Shown here: one piece after another, positions 16,875 through 24,473 of the stretch | Layout: each line of letters starts with the position of its first letter | Numbering within the stretch: the first letter of the stretch is position 1 | DNA from: an uncultured Porphyromonadaceae bacterium | GTDB taxonomy: Bacteria; Bacteroidota; Bacteroidia; Bacteroidales; Muribaculaceae | Length of the DNA stretch: 64,000 bases | NCBI GenBank assembly: GCA_905198125.1 | Contig: CAJKBH010000004.1 | Location: 1-64,000, forward strand | Reading direction: 5' to 3' | Program-made: the position numbers and the translations under genes | The notes under the pieces: model-generated | The model's input: only the letters and a program-made list of their open reading frames with translations | Databases searched by the model: none | What the model was told of the DNA's origin: nothing

Positions 16875-18485
16875 ATGAAGAAATTACTACTCGCCATTAT
16901 ATGTGTCGGTGCCCTGTGCGGAGCGGGACTGCTCAGCGCCCAGGTGTCGTCGAACCAGAAGCTGCGCGTGGCGGAGGCGGTGATCAACCAGTTCTACGTC
17001 GACACCGTCAACGAGGAGAAACTTGTGGAGGACGCCATCCGCGGCATGCTCGACAAACTCGACCCCCACTCGGCCTACAGCAACGCCGAGGAGACGCGCG
17101 AACTGAACGAACCGTTGGAGGGCAACTTCAGCGGCATCGGCATCAGCTTCAACATGAGTTCGGACACGCTCTATGTGATACAGACCATTGCCGGAGGCCC
17201 GAGCGAGCGTGTTGGCCTGTTGGCCGGCGACCGCATCATAGCCGTGAACGACACCAACATAGCCGGCAACAACACCAAGAATTCACGCATCATGAAGATG
17301 CTGCGCGGTCCTAAGGGCACCACGGTCGACGTCAAGGTGTTGCGCCGCGGCACCGGCGCGCGTCCCGACACCATCGCCTTCACCATAACGCGCGACCAGA
17401 TTCCGATCTACAGCGTCGACGCCGCATATATGGTGGATAAAAAGACCGGCTACCTGCGCATCAACAAGTTTGCCGCCGACACCCGTCAGGAGGTGGAGGA
17501 AGCGCTGACCACGCTGAAGAAACAGGGAATGCAGCAGTTGATTCTTGACCTGACCGACAACGGCGGCGGTTACCTGAACGCCGCCACCGACATCCTCGGC
17601 GAGCTGCTGAGTCCCGGCAAGCTGACCGTCTACACCGAAGGACGCGCCTCGGCACGCTACGACCATCTGAGCGAGCCTCACGGTACCAAACCGCTGTTCG
17701 ACAAGGGGCGCTTAGTGGTGATGGCCAACCAGTATTCCGCATCGGCTTCGGAGATTACCTCGGGTGCCATCCAGGACTGGGACCGCGGCCTGATCGTAGG
17801 TCGCCGCACGTTCGGCAAGGGTCTGGTGCAGCGCCCGTTCCCCTTCCCCGACGGTTCGATGATGCGCCTCACCGTGGCCCACTACTACACCCCCTCGGGA
17901 CGTGACATACAGAAACCGTACGACAAGGGCAACCAGTCGAAGTATGCCCACGACATACTGGACCGTCTCAGCTCGGGCGAGCTGATGCACCAGGACAGCA
18001 TAAAATATGTGGACTCGCTGCGCGTCAACACCCTGCGCCTGAAACGCCCCATCTACGGCGGAGGAGGCATCAGCCCCGACGTGTTCGTGCCGCTCGACAC
18101 GACCGACTACACCAAGTATTACCGCGACGTCATGGCCAAGGGTGACATCAACAAGTACTGCATCCGCTACGTGGACACGCACCGCGACCGGATCAAGAAG
18201 AAATATCCGGACGACTCGCAGTTTATCGCCAACTTCCAGGTGACGGACGACATGCTTGACGAGCTGTACGCCATGGCCGAAAAGGATGGCGTCAAGCCCA
18301 ACCCCAAGGAGGCCGAACAGAGCAGGAAACTGTTCACTACCGTATTGAAGGGACTGATAGGCCGCGACATATACGACAACCCTACGTACTTCAAGGTCTA
18401 CAACCAGTACGACCCCATATTCAAGGAGGCCTACCGCCTGATCAACAGTCCGGACTACGATAAAAAGCTATCCGCTCCGAACTGA
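16875..18485 (+). CDS. C-terminal processing peptidase, S41 family
   Basis: A signal peptide ends LLSAQ, so the protein works in the periplasm. A PDZ domain follows (about 70-170, with GISF, IAGGPSERVGLLAGDRIIAVND) and then the S41 protease core: TDNGGGYLNAATDIL, the nucleophile serine in NQYSASASEITSGA and the general-base lysine in GRRTFGKGLVQRP. These Ser-Lys proteases trim periplasmic or membrane proteins at their C-termini. At 536 residues it has the CtpA-type length seen in Bacteroidales. Same direction as coaD, 22 nt away. Confidence 0.93.
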   Translation: MKKLLLAIICVGALCGAGLLSAQVSSNQKLRVAEAVINQFYVDTVNEEKLVEDAIRGMLDKLDPHSAYSNAEETRELNEPLEGNFSGIGISFNMSSDTLYVIQTIAGGPSERVGLLAGDRIIAVNDTNIAGNNTKNSRIMKMLRGPKGTTVDVKVLRRGTGARPDTIAFTITRDQIPIYSVDAAYMVDKKTGYLRINKFAADTRQEVEEALTTLKKQGMQQLILDLTDNGGGYLNAATDILGELLSPGKLTVYTEGRASARYDHLSEPHGTKPLFDKGRLVVMANQYSASASEITSGAIQDWDRGLIVGRRTFGKGLVQRPFPFPDGSMMRLTVAHYYTPSGRDIQKPYDKGNQSKYAHDILDRLSSGELMHQDSIKYVDSLRVNTLRLKRPIYGGGGISPDVFVPLDTTDYTKYYRDVMAKGDINKYCIRYVDTHRDRIKKKYPDDSQFIANFQVTDDMLDELYAMAEKDGVKPNPKEAEQSRKLFTTVLKGLIGRDIYDNPTYFKVYNQYDPIFKEAYRLINSPDYDKKLSAPN

Positions 18486-18508
18486 ACTCTGAATTTCTAA
18501 CATTATAA

Positions 18509-18537
18509 ACTCTTTCCACCTATTCAACTTCTTCTAA
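18509..18537 (+). repeat. Degenerate period-9 leader element
   Basis: ACTCTTTCC, ACCTATTCA and ACTTCTTCT follow one another and are followed by AAC, ending about 10 nt before the ATG at 18548. It is a weaker match to the element seen at 2.3, 5.8, 52.1 and 52.9 kb but sits in the same position relative to a start codon. Confidence 0.4.
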
Positions 18538-18547
18538 CCGACCTGAC

Positions 18548-19972
18548 ATGAAACGCATATTTATTTTCTCCATATTGACAGCCGTGGCCGGGCTGCTGAC
18601 GCAGGGCGCCACGGTCAGCAAGTTGGCATTACCGTGGGTATTTCCCGGCTATCGCAGTCTGTCGCGCCAATGGCTGCCCGACACTGTGCCTCAAACCACG
18701 CCCTCGATGTGGCGTGCGGCCGAGGATTCCATACGCGCCCGTGAGGAAGCCGAGATACGCGAACGGCTCATCAAGGCGGGTGTCAAGATACCCGACGATT
18801 ACATGGCCAAGACCGATACCGTGACCGTCGCCGGCACCGATACCGAACTGGACTGGGGCGACGCCATACCGTCGTATCAGGCTCCCGAGGAGCAGTTCGA
18901 CTTCGACCATCCTTACGAGCTGAACACCTCCGACTGGCTGCGCGACGTGATACGCGAGCGCAACATAGCCGACGATTTCATGTATGGCCTGATGGTGAAA
19001 CAGCCACACTACATACAGTATGCCGTGTGGGACCTGCCCGTGCCGCCGTCGCTGCCCGAGGAGGACCATTCGTTCATTGCATACATCCGGGGCATGAACC
19101 TGCCGCAGGTGGACATCGACGAGGTGGAAATCTCACGTAAAGGTCCCGAAAAGCGCATCAACTGGCTGCACAACTTCAACATCGCGCTGCAGCTGTCGCA
19201 GGCTTACATATCGCACAACTGGTACCAGGGCGGCAACGACTACCTGGCGTTCTTCGGCAATTTCCTGTGGGACGTGCAGCTCAATCCGGTGTACAATCCC
19301 AGAGTGATGTTCCAGAGCACGGTCAACTACAAGCTGGCAATCACGTCGACCCACGAGGACCAGTATCACAAATACGCCATTTCGCAGGAACTGTTCCAGT
19401 ACAACCTCAAGTTCGGATATAAGGCCGCCAACCGGTGGTACTACTCGCTGACGGGTCTGTTCAAGACGCAGTTCCTCAACAGTTACGCCTCCAATTCCGA
19501 GACGCGCACGGCATCGTTCCTGAGTCCCGGAACGGCCAACGTCGGTATCGGTATGACCTACAACTACGAGAAACCGAACAAGAAGCTCAGTTTCTCGGCC
19601 TCGATCGCGCCGCTGTCATACAACCTGAAGATATGTCTTGACGACAAGATAGACCACGCATCGCTCGGCATGAAGCCCGACCAGCGCACGCTGCACGAAT
19701 ACGGTAGCAACGCCGAGCTGAACTTCTACTGCGCGTTCCGCGACAACATCAGCTACAGGAGCCGTCTGTTCCTTTTCACCGACTACAAGAACTTTGTGGG
19801 CGACTGGGAGAACACGCTCAATTTCCAGTTCAGCAAGTATTTCTCCACACAGCTCTATTTCTATTTCCGCTACGACACGGCCACCGACTCCGGCATTGAC
19901 CGCAAGTGGAAGAAGTGGATGCTGAAGGAGATACTCAGCGTCGGACTGTCTTACACATTCTCCACCAAATGA
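18548..19972 (+). CDS. DUF3078-type outer-membrane protein
   Basis: 474 residues with an N-terminal signal peptide. Residues 1-200 contain a charged helical part (EDSIRAREEAEIRERLIKAG) and a segment typical of DUF3078 proteins. From about 215 on there is a beta-barrel-like stretch beginning LHNFNIALQLSQAYISHNWYQGGNDYLAFF, with regular alternating aromatic strands down to the terminal FSTK (LSVGLSYTFSTK). No enzyme motif is seen. The gene overlaps the next ATG (ATGA), so the two are translationally coupled. Function unknown; an outer-membrane location is inferred from the strands. Confidence 0.8.
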   Translation: MKRIFIFSILTAVAGLLTQGATVSKLALPWVFPGYRSLSRQWLPDTVPQTTPSMWRAAEDSIRAREEAEIRERLIKAGVKIPDDYMAKTDTVTVAGTDTELDWGDAIPSYQAPEEQFDFDHPYELNTSDWLRDVIRERNIADDFMYGLMVKQPHYIQYAVWDLPVPPSLPEEDHSFIAYIRGMNLPQVDIDEVEISRKGPEKRINWLHNFNIALQLSQAYISHNWYQGGNDYLAFFGNFLWDVQLNPVYNPRVMFQSTVNYKLAITSTHEDQYHKYAISQELFQYNLKFGYKAANRWYYSLTGLFKTQFLNSYASNSETRTASFLSPGTANVGIGMTYNYEKPNKKLSFSASIAPLSYNLKICLDDKIDHASLGMKPDQRTLHEYGSNAELNFYCAFRDNISYRSRLFLFTDYKNFVGDWENTLNFQFSKYFSTQLYFYFRYDTATDSGIDRKWKKWMLKEILSVGLSYTFSTK

Positions 19973-20517
19973 AAAGGTTAGCGGCATATATGCTGATGCT
20001 TGCCTGGGCCTGCGCCTCGGCGTGGGGCGCGGTGATAGCCGACGAGGGGAAGGCGCGCGAATACTGCGACGACGCCACGCTGACGCGCGTGGAGGGTATC
20101 TGGGAATTTCCGGAGGACCATACGCGCGTGCTGATCAAACGCCGCCAGCCCGACAAGGACTGCGACATCATCGTGCTCTCCAGCCCCGATTGCCGGCTCA
20201 CGCCCGGCGACGTCATCGGCCACGTGGAGCCTACGGCCGTGGCGGGCAGCTATTCCATGTCTATATGCCGCAATGTAGTGAAAGGTGTGCTGACGAATCC
20301 ATCGAAATGCGCCGCGAAACTTGCGGACAACGAGGCGTCGCTGACGTTCGAGCCGATGAAATTCTCGTTCAAGCCCCGCGTGATGTATCTGCTGCCCAGG
20401 TTCTGGCGAATGTTCCGCTTCAACATCTCCGACCCGCAGGCAGAGATAAAGCAGGGCATGGTCAAGGTGTATCCGGTGCCTTACGGCAGCAAGATACTTG
20501 AGCCCGTGTATCTATGA
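19969..20517 (+). CDS. Hypothetical secreted protein
   Basis: 182 residues with a signal peptide (AWACASAWGA). The mature part is short and beta-rich (VEGIWEFPEDHTRVLIKRR near the start), followed by a PRFWRMFRFNISDPQAEIKQGMVKVYPVP ending. I do not recognise the family. The start overlaps the stop of the DUF3078 gene and the stop overlaps the start of the next gene, each by ATGA, so three genes form one tightly coupled unit. An in-frame extension upstream (to 19906) lies within the previous gene and was not used. Confidence 0.75.
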   Translation: MKRLAAYMLMLAWACASAWGAVIADEGKAREYCDDATLTRVEGIWEFPEDHTRVLIKRRQPDKDCDIIVLSSPDCRLTPGDVIGHVEPTAVAGSYSMSICRNVVKGVLTNPSKCAAKLADNEASLTFEPMKFSFKPRVMYLLPRFWRMFRFNISDPQAEIKQGMVKVYPVPYGSKILEPVYL

Positions 20518-21053
20518 AAAGGATTGCCTCTCTCCTATTGGCCGTGTGTCTGGCGGTGGCTCCGGGCGCAGCGCGCAAGATTTCGCTGAAGCTCAAAGCC
20601 GGGAACAAAAAAACGGACACGGAGCAGACCATGAAAACCGACACGGGGCTGAACATGAAAACGGACACGGGGTTGACCATGAAGCGCGGGTCGTTCATGG
20701 TGGCGTCGCAGTGCGGGGACTGCAACAACGGCTATACTATCTCGCAGATTGCGTTCAGCGGTTTCGACAAACCGGGGGCGTCGTCAATGGAATCTTTCTT
20801 CATCACCAACCGTACCGACCGCACCATGTCGGGCGTAAGCCTGTATATAGAATATCTGACGCCCGACGGCCGGCAGCTGCACAAACGCTATGTGAAATTA
20901 GACTGCAACATCCCGGCCGGCGAGACCCGCAAATGCGACATCAAGTCGTGGGACACCCAGCGCTCGTTCCATTACGAACTCTCGCGCACCTCCAGACGCT
21001 CATCCCCCTTCACCGTCCGCTTCGACCCCGTCGCCTTCTACCTCCGCTTCTGA
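20514..21053 (+). CDS. Hypothetical secreted protein with an internal repeat
   Basis: 179 residues with a signal peptide ending near PGAARK. Directly after it come three copies of an eight-residue repeat (TDTEQTMK, TDTGLNMK, TDTGLTMK; residues 34-57). The rest contains GSFMVASQCGDCNNGYTISQIAFSGFDKP and a beta-rich segment (SFFITNRTDRTMSGVSLYIEYLTPDGRQLHKRYV) like a small beta-sandwich. No family recognised. Coupled by ATGA to the gene before it. Confidence 0.72.
   Translation: MKRIASLLLAVCLAVAPGAARKISLKLKAGNKKTDTEQTMKTDTGLNMKTDTGLTMKRGSFMVASQCGDCNNGYTISQIAFSGFDKPGASSMESFFITNRTDRTMSGVSLYIEYLTPDGRQLHKRYVKLDCNIPAGETRKCDIKSWDTQRSFHYELSRTSRRSSPFTVRFDPVAFYLRF
20613..20684 (+). repeat. Three 24-bp in-frame tandem repeats
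   Basis: Units at 20613-20636, 20637-20660 and 20661-20684, each beginning AC(G/C)GACACGG and ending ATGAA(A/G). They encode the TDTxxxMK repeats of the overlapping gene. The length is a multiple of three, so copy-number change would keep the frame. Confidence 0.8.
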
Positions 21054-21082
21054 GATTGTGCGGCTTAATTTTGGCGGTATTA

Positions 21083-21113
21083 TTGCAAGATTCAGGCCAA
21101 TTTGTTAAATTTG
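21083..21113 (+). promoter_or_regulatory. Promoter for the membrane-lipid gene group
   Basis: TTG (21083-21085) and TAAATTTG (21106-21113) lie 20 nt apart. A second -7-like box, TAATTTTG, occurs at 21066-21073 and may act as an extra start site. Confidence 0.65.
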
Positions 21114-21197
21114 CGTTTCAAATAGAACAAAATTCAGGCATGGGCCGGTCTCGAGAGGGGACGGCAACGTGACATCATGGCCTTAATCTACCTAAAG

Positions 21198-21896
21198 ATG
21201 GGAAAAGAAAATTCTAATCGGCTTCAGACCTCGCTGTTAAACAGCGGGGAAAAGAAACTGCTTGTGTGGCTGGCAAAAAGACAGCCGGCATGGGTGACGT
21301 CTGATTTTCTGACTTATTTCGGAGTCGCAGCCGCAGTGCTTTACGCAGTGTTCTGCTGGCTGGCGAATTATAATGTGAATTACCTGTGGATGGCGTCGCT
21401 GTCGCTGGTGCTGAACTGGTATGGCGACAGCCTCGACGGCACGCTTGCCCGCGTGCGCGAGACGCAGCGCCCCAAGTACGGCTTCTTCATCGACCATTCG
21501 CTCGACGCCCTCACCACGTGCCTGTTCTGTATCGGTCTGGGACTCAGCCCTATGATGCAGCTGTCCATAGCCATGTTCATTCTGGCGGGCTACCTCTGCA
21601 TGTCAATCTACACATACCTGTCCACGATAGTGATGGACAAGTTCCGGCTCACATACGCCAGCATGGGACCCACCGAAGCACGACTGATAATCATAGCCGT
21701 ATTCACCCTGTACATATTCAATCCCTGGCCCGATGTGACGGTGAGGATATTCAACGAGCCCTGGACAGTGTTCGATTGCGTCGGCGCCATCGTAGCCGTA
21801 ATCCTTTTCCTGATCTACATCTTCTCCCTGGCAAGAGACCTCAGGATGCTTGCCAAGCAGGATCCTCCCAAGAAATTCCGCAAACAGGATAAATAA
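21198..21896 (+). CDS. CDP-alcohol phosphatidyltransferase family membrane protein
   Basis: These integral-membrane enzymes transfer a phosphatidyl (or similar) group from a CDP-alcohol to an acceptor alcohol. The catalytic signature D-G-x2-A-R-x8-9-G-x3-D-x3-D is visible as DSLDGTLARVRETQRPKYGFFIDHSLD. About six membrane helices surround it. The start at 21198 (MGKENS) is preferred; an ATG at 21177 would add seven residues. It is followed by a GtrA-like membrane protein and an acyltransferase, so the group probably makes or places a membrane lipid or lipid-linked sugar. The head group cannot be read from the sequence. Confidence 0.88.
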   Translation: MGKENSNRLQTSLLNSGEKKLLVWLAKRQPAWVTSDFLTYFGVAAAVLYAVFCWLANYNVNYLWMASLSLVLNWYGDSLDGTLARVRETQRPKYGFFIDHSLDALTTCLFCIGLGLSPMMQLSIAMFILAGYLCMSIYTYLSTIVMDKFRLTYASMGPTEARLIIIAVFTLYIFNPWPDVTVRIFNEPWTVFDCVGAIVAVILFLIYIFSLARDLRMLAKQDPPKKFRKQDK

Positions 21897-21913
21897 CACC
21901 AATCGCGCTCATT

Positions 21914-22468
21914 ATGACAACGCCCGGGTTGAAGAAGTTCAGGTACAACCTTGTGCATGACAACGGCTTCATATTCACGCTTCTGCGTTCAGGAGCGTCC
22001 TCCCAGATATGCGGCTGGATCGACATGATCGTCTCGTTCGTGCTGTTCGCGTTCTGCAACCTGACTCCCTGGCTGTCCACAGCCCTCGGAGCCCTTGTGG
22101 GCGGAATCTTCAACTGTATCATCAACTATCGCTTCACGTTCCATTCCGAAGGCCTGGAATGGCGTCCGGTAATCGTGAAGTTCATGTTCGTATGGGTCGG
22201 CTCGCTACTCCTGAACAGTTTCGGCACCCAGTTCATCTATTACCTGATCGACGACTGGCGTTGGCTTACCCACACCATCGGACTGGGACAGGACTCCATT
22301 TTCCTGACGGCGCGTCTTTTCGTCTCGCTGGTGGTGTCGATAATGTGGAATTTCCTGCTGCAGCGCAATTTCGTTTTCAAGCGCAACCCCATCGACGCAT
22401 ACATAATCAGACTCGCAGACCGTCTGGGCATAGAAGGAAGAATTAAGAATGCAGACAAAATTAAATGA
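21914..22468 (+). CDS. GtrA-like membrane protein
   Basis: 184 residues with four predicted membrane helices, the pattern of GtrA family proteins: FLRSGASSQICGWIDMIVSFVLF, then GALVGGIFNCIINYRFTF and a final helix pair ending WNFLLQRNFVFKRNP. GtrA proteins are thought to flip or aid transfer of undecaprenyl-linked sugars during cell-surface glycan synthesis. It overlaps the next gene by 20 nt and follows the CDP-alcohol transferase by 17 nt. Confidence 0.85.
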   Translation: MTTPGLKKFRYNLVHDNGFIFTLLRSGASSQICGWIDMIVSFVLFAFCNLTPWLSTALGALVGGIFNCIINYRFTFHSEGLEWRPVIVKFMFVWVGSLLLNSFGTQFIYYLIDDWRWLTHTIGLGQDSIFLTARLFVSLVVSIMWNFLLQRNFVFKRNPIDAYIIRLADRLGIEGRIKNADKIK

Positions 22469-23360
22469 CAAGGGGGAACACGTATATGTCTTCGATGAAT
22501 ACCCCGACATCGAAGTGCGCCCCGAAGTAATTACCACCGGCGATGTGGCCGAGGTTGTCCCGGCATCTAAAAAATTCAAATGGCTCGTAAAACGCCTGAT
22601 GCATCTGTTTCAGATCGACGAGGTAAACCGCGTGCACTCGAAATGGTGTCAGACACCGGGACCTGAGTTTGTGAAACACCTTATGGTCGACGATTTCAAA
22701 ATTCCTCTCCAGGTAGACAACGCCGAAGTGCTGGACCGGTTCAAGGAAGGAGCCTTCATCACCGTCAGCAACCACCCGTTCGGTTCGATCGACGGCATCG
22801 CCCTGATATACATCGTCACCAGAGTGCGACCCAAATTCAAGGTGATGGTCAATATGATCCTCAACCAGCTTTCGGCGATGCGTCCCAACTTCATAGCCGT
22901 CGACCAGGCCGCCTCCGACAAACCGGACCGCCGGCGCGTGTCGGTGCAGGGAATACGCGAGGCGCTGTCGATGCTTAAAGCGGGCGAACCCGTAGGATTC
23001 TTCCCCGCCGGCGCAATCGGCAAGACCGACAAGGAGAGCATTATCGTCGACCGCCCGTGGCAACCCGCCGTCCTGCAGATCATAATGAAATCTAAAGTGC
23101 CCGTGATTCCCATTTATTTCCACGGCACCAATTCCAGGTTCTTCAACTGGCTGGGCCATCACAGCATCCTGCTGCGCACCGCCTGTCTGGCCCGCGAGCT
23201 GTTCAAGAAACGCGAGAAGCCCATGCGCGTCACCATCGGCGAACCCGTCAGCGTCGAAAAACAGGCCGAATTCGGCAAGGACTACGAAGCCCTCGGCGCC
23301 TACCTGCGCCAGGCCACCTACCGCCTCTCCGGCAGCGACATCACCTCCGTCGCCGACTGA
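22449..23360 (+). CDS. Lysophospholipid acyltransferase family protein
   Basis: 303 residues. The PlsC-type acyltransferase motif NHPFGSID (NHx4D) is at about residues 100-107, followed by FFPAGAIGKTD and a later PVIPIYFHGTNSRFFNWLG block. The wording is closer to the hemolysin/OlsA-like acyltransferases that acylate amino-acid lipids than to the housekeeping PlsC. In Bacteroides a comparable enzyme (GlsA) makes glycine lipids, so that is one possible role, by inference only. The gene overlaps gtrA-like by 20 nt and ends at a strong hairpin. Confidence 0.85.
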   Translation: MQTKLNDKGEHVYVFDEYPDIEVRPEVITTGDVAEVVPASKKFKWLVKRLMHLFQIDEVNRVHSKWCQTPGPEFVKHLMVDDFKIPLQVDNAEVLDRFKEGAFITVSNHPFGSIDGIALIYIVTRVRPKFKVMVNMILNQLSAMRPNFIAVDQAASDKPDRRRVSVQGIREALSMLKAGEPVGFFPAGAIGKTDKESIIVDRPWQPAVLQIIMKSKVPVIPIYFHGTNSRFFNWLGHHSILLRTACLARELFKKREKPMRVTIGEPVSVEKQAEFGKDYEALGAYLRQATYRLSGSDITSVAD

Positions 23361-23376
23361 ACCCACAATGCTATAT

Positions 23377-23407
23377 AAAGGACGCGCCGAGGTTCGACGC
23401 GTCCTTT
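23377..23407 (+). terminator. Terminator hairpin after the acyltransferase
   Basis: A perfect 10-bp stem AAAGGACGCG (23377-23386) / CGCGTCCTTT (23398-23407) with an 11-nt loop, whose right arm ends in TTT. It marks the end of the membrane-lipid unit and of the GC-rich region. Confidence 0.6.
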
Positions 23408-23510
23408 AAGCAAGCCAAAGTGCCGGGCTAAGTCTTCGCTTTTATTTACAACATTATCACCGGTATAACCGTTATTAAATCAAAGAATACCATTTTTAGG
23501 TACTTGAAAA

Positions 23511-23541
23511 TTGTGACAATAAGAATTTTGTCATAACTTTG
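23511..23541 (+). promoter_or_regulatory. Promoter for the first small-ORF gene pair
   Basis: TTG (23511-23513) and TAACTTTG (23534-23541) lie 20 nt apart. Transcription should begin about 20-25 nt before the small ORF at 23569. Confidence 0.65.
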
Positions 23542-23568
23542 CAGAACAATAACGAAACCCCAATTGAT

Positions 23569-23703
23569 ATGGAAACGACAAACACAATCCGAATTCCCAA
23601 TCCATCGAAGGAGTTGGTCGCTTTCATAAAGGAAGCACAACAAGAAAAGAAAGAGCGCATGGATAAAATCTGTGACAAATATCGCAAATTGATTCACGGA
23701 TAA
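23569..23703 (+). CDS. Small 44-residue protein, antitoxin-like position
   Basis: Encodes 44 residues beginning METTNTIRIPNPSKELVAF and continuing with a highly charged helix rich in Lys, Glu and Gln that ends IHG. It has its own promoter, and its TAA stop overlaps the ATG of the next gene (TAATG), so translation is coupled. The size, charged helix and coupling are like an antitoxin or small DNA-binding partner, but I know no named family that it matches with certainty. AT-rich, unlike the genes before 23.4 kb. Confidence 0.6.
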   Translation: METTNTIRIPNPSKELVAFIKEAQQEKKERMDKICDKYRKLIHG

Positions 23704-24194
23704 TGGAATCTATAGAAACTCTTATTCCCGATAATGAGGGCAATCATTTAGTGGTTGTCCTCAATTTTTATGATGATAGTCAAAAGACAGATACTTTTCT
23801 GATACCTCCTGAATTTGCACAACTGGAAATCGCAGACATCGCAATTGAAAAACTGAATCTTGACCAACCGTTAGGATTAAGAGCATTCCATAGAATGTGT
23901 CAGTGGCTTACCGAACAGTTTATACTGTTCCCGAATGCAGTATTTTCATTTATCTGTTCAACAAGTCCATTGGAGACAAATCACAAGGATATCGCTCCGG
24001 AACAATACCGTTGGAACTTATTCGAATACTTCTATCAACACAACATTAACAGACTTATAAAGCTTGGCATTGAGTCAAAAGACATTATTGTCGGACCAGA
24101 CGGTTATCAATCGTTTGCGAGGGTTTTCTATCGCACATCTCACGCTCCCGTAATTCATTTGGTAATTGCCCATCTTGAAAACAAATATAATTGA
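23703..24194 (+). CDS. Hypothetical protein paired with the upstream small ORF
   Basis: 163 residues, no signal peptide or membrane segment, so probably cytoplasmic. It is rich in aromatic and acidic residues, with a conserved-looking core ADIAIEKLNLDQPLGLRAFHRMCQWL and a central FYQHNINRLIKLGIESKD. No family recognised. The start codon overlaps the stop of the 44-residue gene. By layout it could be the larger partner (toxin-like or effector) of a two-gene module. AT-rich composition suggests transfer. Confidence 0.6.
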   Translation: MESIETLIPDNEGNHLVVVLNFYDDSQKTDTFLIPPEFAQLEIADIAIEKLNLDQPLGLRAFHRMCQWLTEQFILFPNAVFSFICSTSPLETNHKDIAPEQYRWNLFEYFYQHNINRLIKLGIESKDIIVGPDGYQSFARVFYRTSHAPVIHLVIAHLENKYN

Positions 24195-24276
24195 TTCAGC
24201 AACTTACGCGTATTTAGCAATAACGCTTTCTCCTACCATTGTCAGCGACTGGGGAGGCGGTGTCCTCACCGCCTAC

Positions 24277-24335
24277 ATGTTGACGACGTGGACGTCGTCA
24301 CTCCAGTTGCGCGGATCGGAGAAACTGCGCCACTA
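24277..24335 (+). repeat. 59-bp repeat, left copy, with 9-bp inverted repeat
   Basis: Nearly the same 59 bases recur at 29333-29391 in the same direction, with five differences. The repeat begins ATGTTGACGACGTGGACGTC and contains TGACGACGT-GG-ACGTCGTCA, a perfect 9-bp inverted repeat with a 2-nt centre. Just before it is another hairpin (AGGCGGTG / CACCGCCT, 24255-24274). Read as a frame, this copy gives a 19-residue micro-ORF ending in TAA. Confidence 0.8.
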
Positions 24336-24339
24336 AATG

Positions 24340-24367
24340 ACAGACGCGCCGAACTCGGCGCGTCTGT
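24340..24367. terminator. Strong hairpin, bidirectional terminator-like
   Basis: A 13-bp perfect stem ACAGACGCGCCGA / TCGGCGCGTCTGT with only 2 nt between the arms. It lies between the hypothetical gene on the forward strand and the end of the reverse-strand lipoprotein gene, as expected for a terminator serving both. It shares GACGCGCCGA with the hairpin at 23.38 kb. Confidence 0.5.
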
Positions 24368-24473
24368 TGTATTCATTGTGGATTGGGGTATTGAGACTTA
24401 TTTTTCATTAATGGCTATTGAAAAACGAGTCTAAACAACAATCACCCTAATATGGAAATATTCCATTCTCTGT

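Noticed and set aside
23377..23407. Possible tRNA because of GGTTCGA in the hairpin loop
   Set aside because: No cloverleaf can be formed around it; it is a simple 10-bp hairpin.
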